The notes below the pieces were generated by a model, which worked only from the letters and a program-made list of their open reading frames with translations, ran no database searches and was not told where the DNA came from. This document shows positions 51,270-61,739 of a stretch of DNA of 64,000 nt, one piece after another. The stretch is from Impatiens glandulifera (Eukaryota; Streptophyta; Magnoliopsida; Ericales; Balsaminaceae): contig NC_061862.1 in the NCBI RefSeq assembly GCF_907164915.1, positions 138,065,520 to 138,129,519 of the forward strand, written 5' to 3'. How positions within the stretch are numbered: the stretch's first letter is position 1; the number at the start of each line of letters is the position of its first letter. A program made the position numbers and the translations under genes.

Positions 51270-52555
51270 ACTACGTAGATTCGTGGTCTTATTTTCGTTG
51301 TCTAAATTATTTCTCTTTAATTAATTAGTACCATTGAGGGGATGATCTTAAAAAATCGCCTAATTCCTCTCACCTAGACAAGGGCCTTGAGAAAGTCTAG
51401 TTAATCATTAAGATATGAGAATCTCATGTCCTCATAACAACTTATTAGAAGTTAAAACTATAAAAATAATTTTTTTATAAATTATTAATAGAAAATTATT
51501 ATTAATATACAATTTTTTTTATAAAGAATTAATTCTCAAAAAAGAGTTATATATGATTAATTAATTAATAATAATATAAGATAACGTCTATAAAATCAAA
51601 ATTAAATAATTGATAATCTAGATATTAAATTTAATAAATAATTTACGAAAATAAAACTCTCCCTAGAAATGATCCTACGATTACGTGGTTTGTTGATAAT
51701 TTTTTCAAAGACAAACTCATTTGAGTTCTTGAACGATGATTATTGTAGTAGAACAAGCCGAATAAAGCAATGAAACGGTGTCGGAAGAATCTCCACCAAA
51801 GATTCTGAGCGGCAATTAAAATTAACCTTAGTCGATGGTTGGTAAGCAACGCCGAAAAAGGTTCTTTCAAATAAAAATGGACAATCTACCTATAATGCCG
51901 AAAAAGTGAGAAATTCATACAAATCATGGGAGAATTCCTATAAAAGGTCATCCATATGAAATATCAAATCAAGTAACTTTTTATTGAAAAAATGAAAAAT
52001 AACTCTAGATTCGATTATTTCTTCTTCTTTACTACTAAGAAGGGGACGAACATAGACTCGAGAAAGGATCACCAACACAATCACGCTTTACACGATAGCT
52101 CCTGTAATGTGAATGACGTTTTACACGATTAATGAAATACATTACCTCACATCATTATCGTTGACATCGTTGTTTGTTTCCTGAATATTAAAAAAAATAT
52201 AACTTTGTTAGTTCTTCAAACAAAGCATAATATTTCAAACGAAAAAATAGAACCTTATTAGTTCTCAAAAACATCAAGCGAACCATTTTTAGAGCAACGA
52301 AGTTTGTTTCAGGTAAAGATTCATGAAGTTTCGGCAATCTACTAAGATTATTTTCGGCAAAGAAATTGTGAATGGTCTAGAGAGAAATCAGGAATTATAG
52401 TAAAGTGGTGAAATTGGAAGAGATGAGAACTGATGATGTGAAGCAATTATAACAGATGAAGTGACCGAACGAGAAATGTTAATTTGGGATACTAATGGAA
52501 CGGAGAATGACGGAACGAGGAAAGTAACGGGTCAATCATGGGTTTTTGATATTTT
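51270..52555. other. Intergenic stretch without recognised genes
   Basis: I see AT-rich sequence and short interrupted frames only. A moderately complex portion (51650-51890 and 52020-52520) may be a decayed element body, since its right end resembles a MULE terminus. Confidence 0.4.
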
Positions 52556-52559
52556 TTAT

Positions 52560-52730
52560 ATCCAACTCAGTTTTAATAATAAAATATTCAGAAACATTTT
52601 GATTGGTTGACAACGTAAGAACATGAAGTTTGGGATCTGAAAATCCATAGTACATGTTTGGATAGTTTGTGACATATGCTTTAAGCAATATTCAAAAGAT
52701 CAGTTAAGCATTGGATGGGAAATTTAATCA
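52560..52730. mobile_element. Sequence resembling the right end of the large MULE
   Basis: It shares with 40690-40870, in the same order: a TTTAATA-TAAAATA block, GATTGGTTG/TATGGTTGG, then GTTTGGATAGTTTGT and GCAAT-TTCAAAA-ATCA. It is probably an end fragment of a related element; the partner end was not found. Confidence 0.4.
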
Positions 52731-52732
52731 AA

Positions 52733-52832
52733 TGATCCTGATAATGAGTTACATTAGAAAAATGACTCACGCTTGATAATGTTTGCTAAAATGACCTTTT
52801 GGGCATGTGAAATATCCATAGTGCCTTAATGT
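52733..52832 (+). repeat. Dispersed ~100-bp repeat, copy 1
   Basis: It shares with 55887-55985, in the same orientation: ATTAGAAAAATGAC, TTGATAATGTTTG, ATGA-C-TTTG-G and TGTGAAATATCCATA. The similarity is about three quarters by eye. The family is not recognised. Confidence 0.6.
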
Positions 52833-52849
52833 TTTTTTTTAGGAATTTG

Positions 52850-53060
52850 GACTGTGAAACCCTCCCAAATCCTTCTTTTCATCTTCTCCCTTTACCTAAA
52901 CCCTAAACATCAGCCGCCAACAGCCCCCGACTCTCCAACTTCTCAATCTCCCATTCTTTCCGTTCATTTTCTCTCTCCCTAAACCCTAGTCCCTCTTTCC
53001 CAACCCCACGGTCTCTAACAATTCTCGTTCAACATCAGCAGAAAGATTATGGAAAGGAAA
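52850..53060 (+). promoter_or_regulatory. Orphan CT-rich leader with telo-boxes and a start codon
   Basis: The stretch has TACCTAAACCCTAAACATC and CTCCCTAAACCCTAG, two telo-boxes, in a pyrimidine-rich setting like the leaders of plant housekeeping genes. It ends in ATGGAAAGGAAA followed by GTCAGT, a possible 5' splice site. The exon-like units at 54259 onward open in the compatible phase after an AG. No larger gene was found downstream, so this may be a truncated 5' gene end. Confidence 0.35.
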
Positions 53061-53227
53061 GTCAGTTACATTCTCCTCTAATCTCTCTTTTGCATTCTCC
53101 ATGAATCTCTCTTTCACATTCTCTCTTCCTGTGATGCGAACTATAAAGTTTGTTGCGTAACACGAAATATGTATAAATTTAACGCAGGTAGAGTCGATTG
53201 ATCAGTCAGTCACATTTTGCCTGTTTC

Positions 53228-54237
53228 TAGGGGTGTTCAACCGGCCGGTTAACCGGTTAACTAGTTAAACGGTTCCAGTTAATACCGGTTTTGGCTTTTA
53301 TTTTACAAATCGGTTAACCGGCCGTTAATGGTATCGGTTTTACCGGTTCTAGTTCTACCGGTTTTGGTCGGTTCTGGCCGGTTAACCGGGTTTAACCAAG
53401 AACCGATAATTCAATTTTTTTAAATTAAGTAATTAATTTATAAAATATTTTTTTTTAAAATTATTGTTTTCACTTTCCTATTATACTATTCTTCATCCTT
53501 TTTTGTCTCTATTATAATATACTATATTATTGTTATAAATATATTATATTTTAATAATATCTTTTATTGATATATTTAGGAATATGTTATAATATATAAT
53601 TTTAATATAACAATATAATATATTTTATAGCTATTCTGTTAGGTTTTTATATGTTTTTTGAGAAAATTCAAATTCATTATGTCGATTAGTCTTTGACCAA
53701 CCAAGTAGAATATGATTGAATTCCCTTCTCAACCGATAGAATGAGAAGTGAAATCGGTAAATTATAATTTATAACTTTGATTTTAGGTGTTTCCGTGTTT
53801 GAGAGAAAGTTAAATAAAGTGAAGGTTGAACTTTGAAGACATCAAGTTTTAATTTGCTTAACTATTTTGATTTTGTTAATTTATAATTCCACGTTATCGT
53901 TATAAAAATAATTTTACATATTTTAATGACATTATTTTAATTTATTTTTGTAAAATTTTATATAGATTATAATGTTTTTTAAAAATTATTATATAAAAAT
54001 TATTTATAAAATAACTAATACAAATTATAAAATATAAAAATATATAATTAAATTAGTATCGGTTTACCGGTTAAACCGTTAGAAAAATAAAGAAACCGAA
54101 AACCGAACCGTTTAACTAGTAAAAAACCGATTAATCGGAATCGCTAGAACCGGTTAACCAATAAACCGTTAAAATGAAACCGGTTAACTATCGGTTCGGT
54201 TGGGTTACCGGTTTTCTGATGTTTTTGCACAACCCTA
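53228..54237. mobile_element. Non-autonomous hAT-type element in repeat copy 1
   Basis: Perfect 8-bp duplication CCTGTTTC (53220-53227; 54238-54245). The ends TAGGGGTGTTCAA and, inverted, TAGGGTTGTGCAA match at 11 of 13. Subterminal regions are crowded with CCGGTTAACCGG-type motifs. The 1010-bp body has an AT-rich core and no transposase. Copies 2 and 3 of the host repeat lack it, so it likely inserted after the triplication. Confidence 0.88.
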
Positions 54238-54258
54238 CCTGTTTCTTCATCCATGTAG

Positions 54259-54327
54259 CTTGACTTGGATCAGGAAAGGAAAGACAAGACTCTGGAGGAG
54301 ATGACTCGAGAAGCATGTGAATATTAA
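54259..54327 (+). pseudogene. Exon-like frame in repeat copy 1
   Basis: After a candidate 3' splice site (ccatgtag) a 22-codon frame LDLDQERKDKTLEEMTREAC-E-Y runs to TAA (54325-54327). The same frame is kept in copy 2 (54644-54712) and copy 3 (54977-55045), which differ by Gln to Arg at position 5 and, in copy 2, one synonymous change. It may be the last exon of a small host gene; I do not recognise the protein. Confidence 0.35.
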
Positions 54328-54371
54328 TAAGTGTTTTCACTCATCCTCCTACTCAAGACAAAGGAAAAGTA

Positions 54372-54564
54372 ATCCCCCTCTTCTAGCCTAATGACAACAA
54401 GAGGTGGATATCCCCTAGGCCTCCATGAGGTCCTGGGTTCGAGCCCGTCAGGCGGCAAGTTCTGCGCTTGATTAATTGATTAAGTATGTTTGTGGACTAT
54501 GTACTTAACCCGCAGGGATTAGTCGCACTCCATAGGAGCAGCGGAACCCAGCGTTCTAAAAAAA
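54372..54564 (+). mobile_element. SINE family A between repeat copies 1 and 2
   Basis: A box TAGCCTAATGACAACAAG, B box GGGTTCGAGCCCG, then TCAGGCGGCAAGTTCTGCGC. The 3' part has TACTTAACCCGCAGGGATTA and ends CGTTCTAAAAAAA. The same family as 7347-7491. Confidence 0.82.
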
Positions 54565-54756
54565 CACGAATATGTATAAATTTAATGCAGGTAGAGTCGA
54601 TTGATCAGTCAGTCACATTTTGCATGTTTCTTCATCCATGTAGCTTGACTTGGATCGGGAAAGGAAAGACAAGACTCTAGAGGAGATGACTCGAGAAGCA
54701 TGTGAATATTAATAAGTGTTTTCACTCATCCTCCTACTCAAGACAAAGGAAAAGTA
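54565..54756 (+). repeat. Triplicated unit, copy 2
   Basis: This is a full copy of the unit, starting CACGAATATGTATAAATTTA. It contains the exon-like frame at 54644-54712 and ends AAAGGAAAAGTA at the next SINE. Confidence 0.9.
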
Positions 54757-54896
54757 ATCCCCTCTTCTAGCCTAGTGGCAACAAGAGGTGGATATCCCCC
54801 AGGCCTCCATGAGGTCTTGGGTTCGAGCCCGTCAGGCGGCAAGTTCTGCGCCTGGTTAATTGATTAAGTATGTTTGCGGGCATCGTTCTTAAAAAA
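54757..54896 (+). mobile_element. SINE family A between repeat copies 2 and 3, internally deleted
   Basis: It has TAGCCTAGTGGCAACAAG (A box) and GGGTTCGAGCCCG (B box). Compared with the copy at 54372-54564 it lacks about 55 bp before the CGTTCTTAAAAAA tail. The A-box region is closer to consensus than that of the neighbour. Confidence 0.82.
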
Positions 54897-55089
54897 CACG
54901 AAATGTGTATAAATTTAACGCAGGTAGAGTCGATTGATCAGTCAGTCACATTTTGCCTATTTCTTCATCCATGTAGCTTGACTTGGATCGGGAAAGGAAA
55001 GACAAGACTCTGGAGGAGATGACTCGAGAAGCATGTGAATATTAATAAGTGTTTTCACTCATCCTCCTACTCAAGACAAAGGAAAAGTA
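54897..55089 (+). repeat. Triplicated unit, copy 3
   Basis: It starts CACGAAATGTGTATAAATTT and ends AAAGGAAAAGTA. It then passes into unique DNA (TTAATAATGTATTTGG) with no SINE. The exon-like frame is at 54977-55045. Confidence 0.9.
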
Positions 55090-55424
55090 TTAATAATGTA
55101 TTTGGTTGGTGATAGTGGTGTTGATAGCAATGGAAGAAGATCCACGTGTGGTGATAAGTTTAAACCCAAGGAAATTCATTTCTCATATGTCGTAGCTTCT
55201 TTCAAGAAACCATATAATCTTATTTGGAGTTTTAGTTTTTCTCCAATCATGTTTTATGGGCTAGTGGAAATTTCTTATGCATGACCCTTTAGGTGCTTGG
55301 TTATGTTGGTTGCTTAAGGTTAATCAATTTTTCTCCCAATCTTTTGTCATTTCAGATTTCATAACTCCTTTAGATCAACTATCTAAAGACTATAAATAGT
55401 TGGTTTGTTCACTTAAAAAAAAAT
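55090..55424. other. Moderately complex intergenic stretch, no supported gene
   Basis: A 62-codon frame (55096-55284) is present but shows no recognised domain, no splice context and no neighbour. It may be part of the old locus from which the triplicated unit came. Confidence 0.3.
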
Positions 55425-55545
55425 CTTGACAAACATTATAAAAAATCGTGAGGAACATTATAAAAATCGTGAAGGACATTATAAAATTTGTAAGGAACAT
55501 TATAAAAATTGCGAGAAACATTAAAAAATTGTGAGGAACATTACA
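55425..55545. repeat. ~23-bp tandem repeat
   Basis: About five degenerate copies of aacattataaaaatcgtgagg run in tandem, ending just before the MITE at 55551. Confidence 0.8.
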
Positions 55546-55550
55546 GGAGA

Positions 55551-55865
55551 AATACTTACCATGAATAATAGAAATTTATATTTAAAATAATTAGTAAATA
55601 ATAATACTAAGATATTAAAATTAGTCATATAATTATTTATATAAAATGATAATATATTAAACTAAAATTTTTATTTATTATTATGTATATTTTCTTGGAC
55701 TGAGTTATTATAAAATTGTTTTGAGATATCTATGCATTTTAAAATTTTGGATGAATTTTCATATAATTTATTTTAAATTACTAATAAAATTGTTTTGGAT
55801 CATAAAAAAGTGTAGGATAAAATTGTAATTTTAAATATAAATTTCTATTATTCATGGTAAGTATT
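55551..55865. mobile_element. MITE with 38-bp perfect terminal inverted repeats
   Basis: The arms 55551-55588 and 55828-55865 are perfect inverted copies beginning AATACTTACCATGAATAATA. The body is AT-rich and non-coding. One arm plus its outer flank (to about 55885) also matches, inverted, the start of the AT-rich unit at 40865-40918. An interior block matches the TATATTATCATTTTATATAA segment of those units, so they belong to one family. Confidence 0.8.
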
Positions 55866-55886
55866 GAAAATACATAGCTTTTAATG

Positions 55887-55985
55887 GAAAAATTGAACAA
55901 ATGACCTAGTCTAATTAGAAAAATGACCCAAAGTTGATAATGTTTGTCAAGATGATCATTTGAGTCTGTGAAATATCCATATTAT
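55887..55985 (+). repeat. Dispersed ~100-bp repeat, copy 2
   Basis: The partner of 52733-52832, with ATTAGAAAAATGACCC, TTGATAATGTTTGTC and TGTGAAATATCCATA. Confidence 0.6.
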
Positions 55986-56037
55986 TTTTTTATATTTAAC
56001 TTATATTTGAATTTAATATAAATTAATTCAAAAAAAA

Positions 56038-56071
<34 letters not shown>

Positions 56072-56149
56072 TTAAACATTAAAATTTATCTACTTAATAC
56101 TATATTTAACTAATTTTATTTTGTGAGAACGTTGTATTTCGTTTCTCCT

Positions 56150-56310
56150 TTGAAGTGCGACTAATCCCCGCGGGTTAAATATATAGCCCTAAAACACACT
56201 TAATCATTTAACTAGACGCATAACTTGCCGTCTGTCGTGCTCGAATCCAAGACCTCAGAGAAGCTGATGATATTCACGTCTTGTTGTTACGAGGTTAGAA
56301 GAGATGATAA
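56150..56310 (-). mobile_element. SINE family A, diverged copy
   Basis: On the minus strand it reads CTAACCTCGTAACAACAAG, then a degraded B box GGATTCGAGCACG, GACGGCAAGTTATGCGTCT and TTAACCCGCGGGGATTAGTCG, in family order. It is the most diverged of the four copies. Confidence 0.75.
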
Positions 56311-57756
56311 CTATGTTAGTTTACTTCTATGTAGTTATTAATTTTTTTTTTTAAAAATATTGTATTATTATTGTTAAATAACAAACCAATAATTAATATG
56401 TTAGATTATTATTACAAAAATAAGTTCTAAAAATACTGTTCATAATAATAAAAACAGAAAATATTAAAAAATTATAATAAAAAAGTTACAAAAATACTAT
56501 ATATACTCGTCTTTTTAAACTAAATGAATTTAATATAAAATAAATAAAGAAATCAATTGAAAAACTAAATTTGAATGTGTTTAGTTAAACTTTTTGAAAA
56601 ACATTATAATTTTTTAAATAAAATAAATAATTAAATAAAAAATAAACCAATATTTAAAATTAGATATCTTTTATATTCCATATAACAAAATTAAACCTAA
56701 GACATTTTAAGAAAAGTAATCCAAGAATTAAAACAATATTTAATAAGAAAATTACCAACTATCTTTAATAATAACTATAGAATAATATAAATAACTGGCA
56801 AAATAATAACAACATTTCAATTGAAAAATATATATTAATTATTTGACTATTTAACTAAATGAGTGTTAATAAAAATACTAATAATGACAAATTATAAAAA
56901 AAAAATTAGGTCAATGCATTGATTTTATTCTTGTAAAATATTGAGTTATTTTCGATAAAAAAACACTTTGAGTCAAACTTTGAATATTTCTAAAAATATT
57001 AAGCCCCCAAAATGAATTTTTTTTATAACTATTCTAACACCATTAATAAAGGCTAAATTTGCATATACAGTAAAACATTCGGCCTTATGAGTATCTTTAT
57101 AAAATTTAAGCTAATTTATCGAGAATTTTTAAGTTTGGTTAATTTAAATATTTTATATAAAAAACTTAGAACTCAATTTAATATTTTATCTTAAAAAAAT
57201 CGTGGACATAAACTCCAATTTTGACTAATTTCGGTCCAAACAATTCTACCGGTCAACAATTTTTATTTGGTATGTATTTACCCTTCCTTCTACTCAAAGG
57301 CCTTTTTTTTTTTCATTAATTGTTTGATTCTGACCAAACTATAGGTAAAAATGACAAAGAAAAAAAAAGAGTTATTCAATTTGTACAAATATGTGATTGA
57401 TAATTTTATTTTAATTCAACTAATATATTTTCTCTATTTATTATTTTTATTTTCTCTTCCTATTATTTATTATTAATATTTTTTTAAGAAGGGATAGAAG
57501 AAAGAATAAGGAAAAGAATGATGTGTTATTAGGGACGAATACATTTCAAGCTGAGGTGGGTTTAATCCCACCCCTTTTTTGGATTATGATAGGAGAGAAG
57601 TAAGTTAAAATGTATTTACTGTCTTCCATCACCGCATGTACTTTAGTTTTTTTTATATACATATTTGTTAAAGTTTGTTTGATAGGTTTCCACAAATGTC
57701 TTTACAATTTATGAGTTTTTTTGTTTGCAAGTTATTATTATTATTTTGTTTATATT
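56311..57756. other. AT-rich intergenic stretch
   Basis: Low-complexity sequence with no coding frame, promoter cluster or clear element boundary. A purine-rich part at 57480-57535 (GAATGATGTGTTATTAGGG) weakly resembles the MITE-like sequences near 59.2 kb. Confidence 0.4.
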
Positions 57757-57845
57757 CAAATAATATTTTTTAATAAATAATATTTTTTAATAAATAATAT
57801 TTTTTAATAAATAATATTTTTTAATAAATAATATTTTTTAATAAT
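57757..57845. repeat. 18-bp tandem repeat, five copies
   Basis: Nearly perfect tandem copies of aataatattttttaataa, the low divergence suggesting recent expansion. Confidence 0.9.
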
Positions 57846-58429
57846 TAACCACATGCCGGATTTATGTTAAGGAACTCACTCCAAATATATATATATTATA
57901 AGATATGACCCCTAATTTTATTTTATTTTAATATTTGATTTTTTTTTAAAACGGTTAAAACCATACCATTAAAATCCTAAAAGTGCGAGGGTCAGTAATC
58001 AAAGTTAGACAAATTCTAGTTATGATTAAAGAATAACAATCAAACGACCATAAAAAACTTGATTAATAGCAATCAAACATACAAACATATATTACAAACA
58101 AAAATTATAAACGGTATCAAATCCTAATTTTCATAATCATGATATTTATTTTCATATCAATCTATTGTATTAACAGATTGTCTTCATCTTTCTCTTATCA
58201 TTCCTCTTCATTTTCTCTTGCAATGAAAGAGAATGAACTGATGAGGTTGATGAATACTGTCTATTCTCATTTTGATTCTTTAATTCATAGTAAAATAGTC
58301 AAATTTACGTTTAACCATAATTTTCCAGTTATGTTTTTTAGTCTATTCTAAATTCATTTTCAAGCCCACCCCAATATAATTTTCTAGATCCGTCTCTGTG
58401 TTACTATATCACTAGTTTGAAAAAGGATA
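57846..58429. other. AT-rich intergenic stretch, no supported gene
   Basis: A 70-codon frame at 58139-58351 is low in complexity and lacks any domain. I see nothing else. Confidence 0.35.
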
Positions 58430-58605
58430 AAGGTGAGGAGAGAGAAGATAGAAAAATTTTGTTATTTTTTCAGCCAATCAAATTGCGCCACGACATTCTC
58501 TCTCCCAAATTCCCTCTCCAATCATTTCTCTATTTTTTATATGTGATATTTCTTTCACTTTTTTCTTTCACTAATTCACGAGTGAGAAATTGATTCTTCT
58601 TTACA
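58430..58605. mobile_element. MITE-like sequence, inverted relative of 59185-59350
   Basis: CAGCCAATCAAATTG followed by ACATTCTCTCTCCCAAATTC and CAATCATTTCTCT matches the reverse complement of the start of 59185-59350 (CAGCCAATAGATTGTCACGC, ATCATTTCTCT). The ends have GAGAGA-rich purine and pyrimidine arms. Confidence 0.45.
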
Positions 58606-58722
58606 GGGGAACCAACCGAACTGGAGCTGCAAACGACCACATTCATCGGGGGAGAATGACCGCCTTGTTTGGAACCAACTAGATTGGAGCTGCAAACGAT
58701 CATAATCATCAGGGGAGAGAAA
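58606..58722 (+). repeat. Tandem duplication of ~58 bp
   Basis: Two adjacent copies share GGAACCAAC, ACTGGAGCTGCAAACGA-CA, ATTCATC/AATCATC and GGGGAGA. Confidence 0.75.
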
Positions 58723-58734
58723 GAGAAACGTATA

Positions 58735-58915
58735 ATGTTGGAGATAATCTTTCGAACTGGAAAATTTCGGTTCGGATTTTCAGTTGAACCGTCCGGTCAT
58801 ATCAGATTTTAACCGGTTCGAAAAGTAACTGTATTGAAGCTAGAAGTCAGACCGTTCATCTAACCGGTTCGCGGTCAGATCGGTTAAATCACCGATTCGA
58901 CCGCGTATTTTAAAA
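58735..58915. mobile_element. Probable transposon end rich in GGTTCG/ACCGG motifs
   Basis: TTCGGTTCGG, AACCGTCCGGTC, TTAACCGGTTCG and ATCTAACCGGTTCGCGG cluster here as in hAT subterminal regions elsewhere in the window. No terminus or target duplication was identified. Confidence 0.35.
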
Positions 58916-59184
58916 CTAAGTACGTGCAAGTTTTTTTTTCTGAAGAGTATTTGTTTAAATTCAAAATCTTAATTATTAGCAAGTTAAAATTATTGAAAAT
59001 ATTAAATTGAAAAAGTAAAAAAAAAAAAATTAATTTAAGATGATATGAACAAAGAGGACCAAACCACTTATGATCTCCTTTGTGGGTCTTTAATGAGAGT
59101 TACATTATTTTAAAATTATTTTTATTGTTTGAATTATAATTATGACGATTAATATCATAACCTGTGTCATTTTATATATATATT

Positions 59185-59350
59185 TTAGAGAAATGATAGA
59201 GAAAATTGAGAAGAGGGAATGCGTGACAATCTATTGGCTGAAAAATTAAAAATATTTCTCTCTTTTCTTATATTTTTTCATTTTTTCGGCAATAAGCTAA
59301 TGACACATCATTTACTTTCTCATTTCCTCCCCAATTTTTCTTCACTTTTC
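59185..59350. mobile_element. MITE-like element with imperfect inverted ends
   Basis: The left arm AGAGAAATGATAGAGAAAAT and the right arm, inverted (GTGAAAAGTGAAGAAAAATT, then GGGGAGGAAATGAG), are related purine-rich sequences around a short AT-rich core. GCTAATGACACATCATTTAC lies near the right end. Non-coding. Confidence 0.45.
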
Positions 59351-61190
59351 ACCGCATTAATTATATATCTCTAACATAAATAATGAAATAATTGAATATT
59401 GTACTAACATTTAAAATAATTCAAATTGTTAATATGCATTACAATTTATTTTCATTTATATTAGGAAATTAGAGTAGCTAAAAAGAGAAGTACTCCCCAT
59501 CTCAAACGTGATAAATGCCGTATTGGTTGATAAATAAATGTTTAATTTAAAAAAAAAATGGTTATTTTCTTAAGATTGACATAAATTAAAATTTCTAAAA
59601 CACTTGAAATGAACATGTGCTTACACAATAAATTATTATTATCAAATACTTTTGGAACAATATATGGTATCAAAATATAGATAGTAGCATGAATTATTTA
59701 TAGTCGGCAAAAAAGTAAATTGGAAGCTAAACTATGAATCAATAATGTTATTACCAACTTTTAGGTGGGGTCTTCTATCACTCAAAAAATGATTCATTGG
59801 TGCAGAATCGGTCTCATATGGCTAAGAGCAAGAGTTAAAGAAGTTTTGGATTTTGGATTTTTCAATTTTTATGTATTTTGCGACAATATCAAATCATGTT
59901 CGAATTGCGGGAAGGGTTGCAACGAGAGGAAGAGATACACAACGCATCTATTAGTGAGGAAACTATCGAGCTGAACTTAGGAACTCCCGAATAACCATGA
60001 ACCGCTTTAATCAGCTCCAATAGCGGTCCTAAGATTTGGGATATATACCTTAAGCCAAAAAATAAATTGCTTACATTTTTTTATTATGTATATTTTAGAT
60101 TATAATGATTTAATATAATAATTTTGTATTATGATTAACATAATATAACACAATCCTCCCATATTAATGCATATTAAAATCTTGTTTATAGATTTTAAAA
60201 TTAAGCAATATATTTTTTTTTAAAATAAGTTAAACTGTCACAAATATTTAAATGAGAATATTTGTATTTAAATACATATTAAATAGGAGATGAAACTCGT
60301 TAAGGTGACTCGTGAAAGAATCGTTACTTAAGAGATAAAATGTAATCGGATTGATTCTCATTATTTATTTGACCATAGGTGGTGAAGTGTTAGTTTTCTA
60401 AATTAATTTTTTAATAATAATAATAATAATTAAAATTATATATATAGGCATTGGTGCATGCATCTTTGTTAGCGTTGTAATCAGTTATTAATTCATGACA
60501 TGATATTTGACTTGACTTAGCTTTTAATGATGTTCTCTTTCTTAAAAACAACGTTGGCTTGCTTTTAATAATGATTAAAAAATATATTTTTTCAGTTCCA
60601 TATAGAATGTTCTAATTGAAATAAGTCATCACAACTGTTCTTAGGTCTTGTTCGGATAGATTTTTTTTTAAATACAGTTATTTAAAAAGTAGTGATGATC
60701 GACGATTTTAAGAAGGTATGTTTGTTTGTTTTTTTTTTTTTTTTTTTTTTGATAAAACCGATTTAAAGAGTATTAATATAAAACAATAATTTAAAAGATA
60801 AGATATTTTAATATTTTAATTAATAAAGGAAGTGATGTGATGTGTGAAAAGGAGAGTCATGTGATTTTTTTTGGGTTATATAATGAGTTAGTTTGATTCA
60901 ACTTATTCTCAGTTTATCCAGTTTATTCTTAAGTACGTTTAATATGATCTTAGCTTATTTTTAGGTACGTTTGATATCATTCTAGCTTATTTAAACGTTA
61001 AACATGGATATGTTTGATACAGTTTATACGCCAAACTTATTTATTTTTAATATTTATAATATATTATTTAATAATTAATATTATATATAGATATAATGTT
61101 ATATATATATATTTATTAATTTAATTTTAAATATTAATAAATAATTTAAATTTAAAAATAATATATATTTAAAAATAATGTTTTTTCCCG
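59351..61190. other. Intergenic stretch, no supported gene
   Basis: AT-rich sequence with poly-T runs (60726-60750). A short direct repeat near 60910-61000 (AGTACGTTTAATATGATCTTAGCTTA and a similar GGTACGTTTGATATCATTCTAG) was noted. A 69-codon frame at 59765-59974 lacks any domain. Confidence 0.4.
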
Positions 61191-61730
61191 TTCGTTTCCC
61201 CTAAAAATTATTTCGTCGTTAAGAGCGGTTTGTGCGATCCGAAAATTATCGACCCCATGCCTTACCTTCCTCACGTGCTCCTACGGTAGGAGACAATGTT
61301 TTTGATGTGTTGAGGCAAGTTATGTTAAAGAATCAATTGACTTACCTTCCTCTGTATTCCAAAAAAGTGGAATAGGATGTGGAACCAAAACTAGATTTCT
61401 CTAGCATATGCCTTTTGAATTGACTCGTACATGTTTTAAATTGATCCACTCACGAATGTATCGATTTAAGTCACTTTAGAGTCGCCACTTTAGTTTTTTT
61501 CTCAAAGAAACTAAAGAAAAGAAAACCAGAGATTCGTTTTAAGAGTTTGGTGTTTGGTTACGTATTAAGAAATGACTTACGACGCTATGCCATATATGAT
61601 TGTCTTTACATATAGTCTCTACTCCTAAGTAATCAGCCAATTGATGTTTGAAGAATTGTTACATTTTCATTTTGAGTTGAGAACTCTTTTGCTTGTGTGA
61701 GAAATTCTTAACCATTTACCAAAGGAATAA
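61191..61730. other. More complex repeat-like sequence, family not identified
   Basis: The stretch is less AT-rich than its surroundings. The block AGAGTCGCCACTTTAG with AGAAAACCAGAGATTCG and a GGTTACGTATTAAG segment reminds me of a leader found in several plant retroelements, but I cannot name it. Confidence 0.3.
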
Positions 61731-61739
61731 TCATATTCA

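Larger units (their letters stand above)
53161..54371 (+). repeat. Triplicated unit, copy 1 (split by a hAT element)
   Basis: It starts CACGAAATATGTATAAATTT and ends AAAGGAAAAGTA. With the hAT insertion (53228-54237) and its 8-bp duplication removed it is about 190 bp. It matches copies 2 and 3 with only a few substitutions. Confidence 0.88.

Noticed and set aside
54390..54460. Possible tRNA genes at the family A SINEs
   Set aside because: Only the pol III boxes are kept; the same sequence recurs in four copies with a common unrelated 3' region.
59765..59974. 69-codon frame with a Cys cluster (CSNCGKGC)
   Set aside because: Single short frame without neighbours, leader or known fold; the Cys spacing does not match a known zinc finger.
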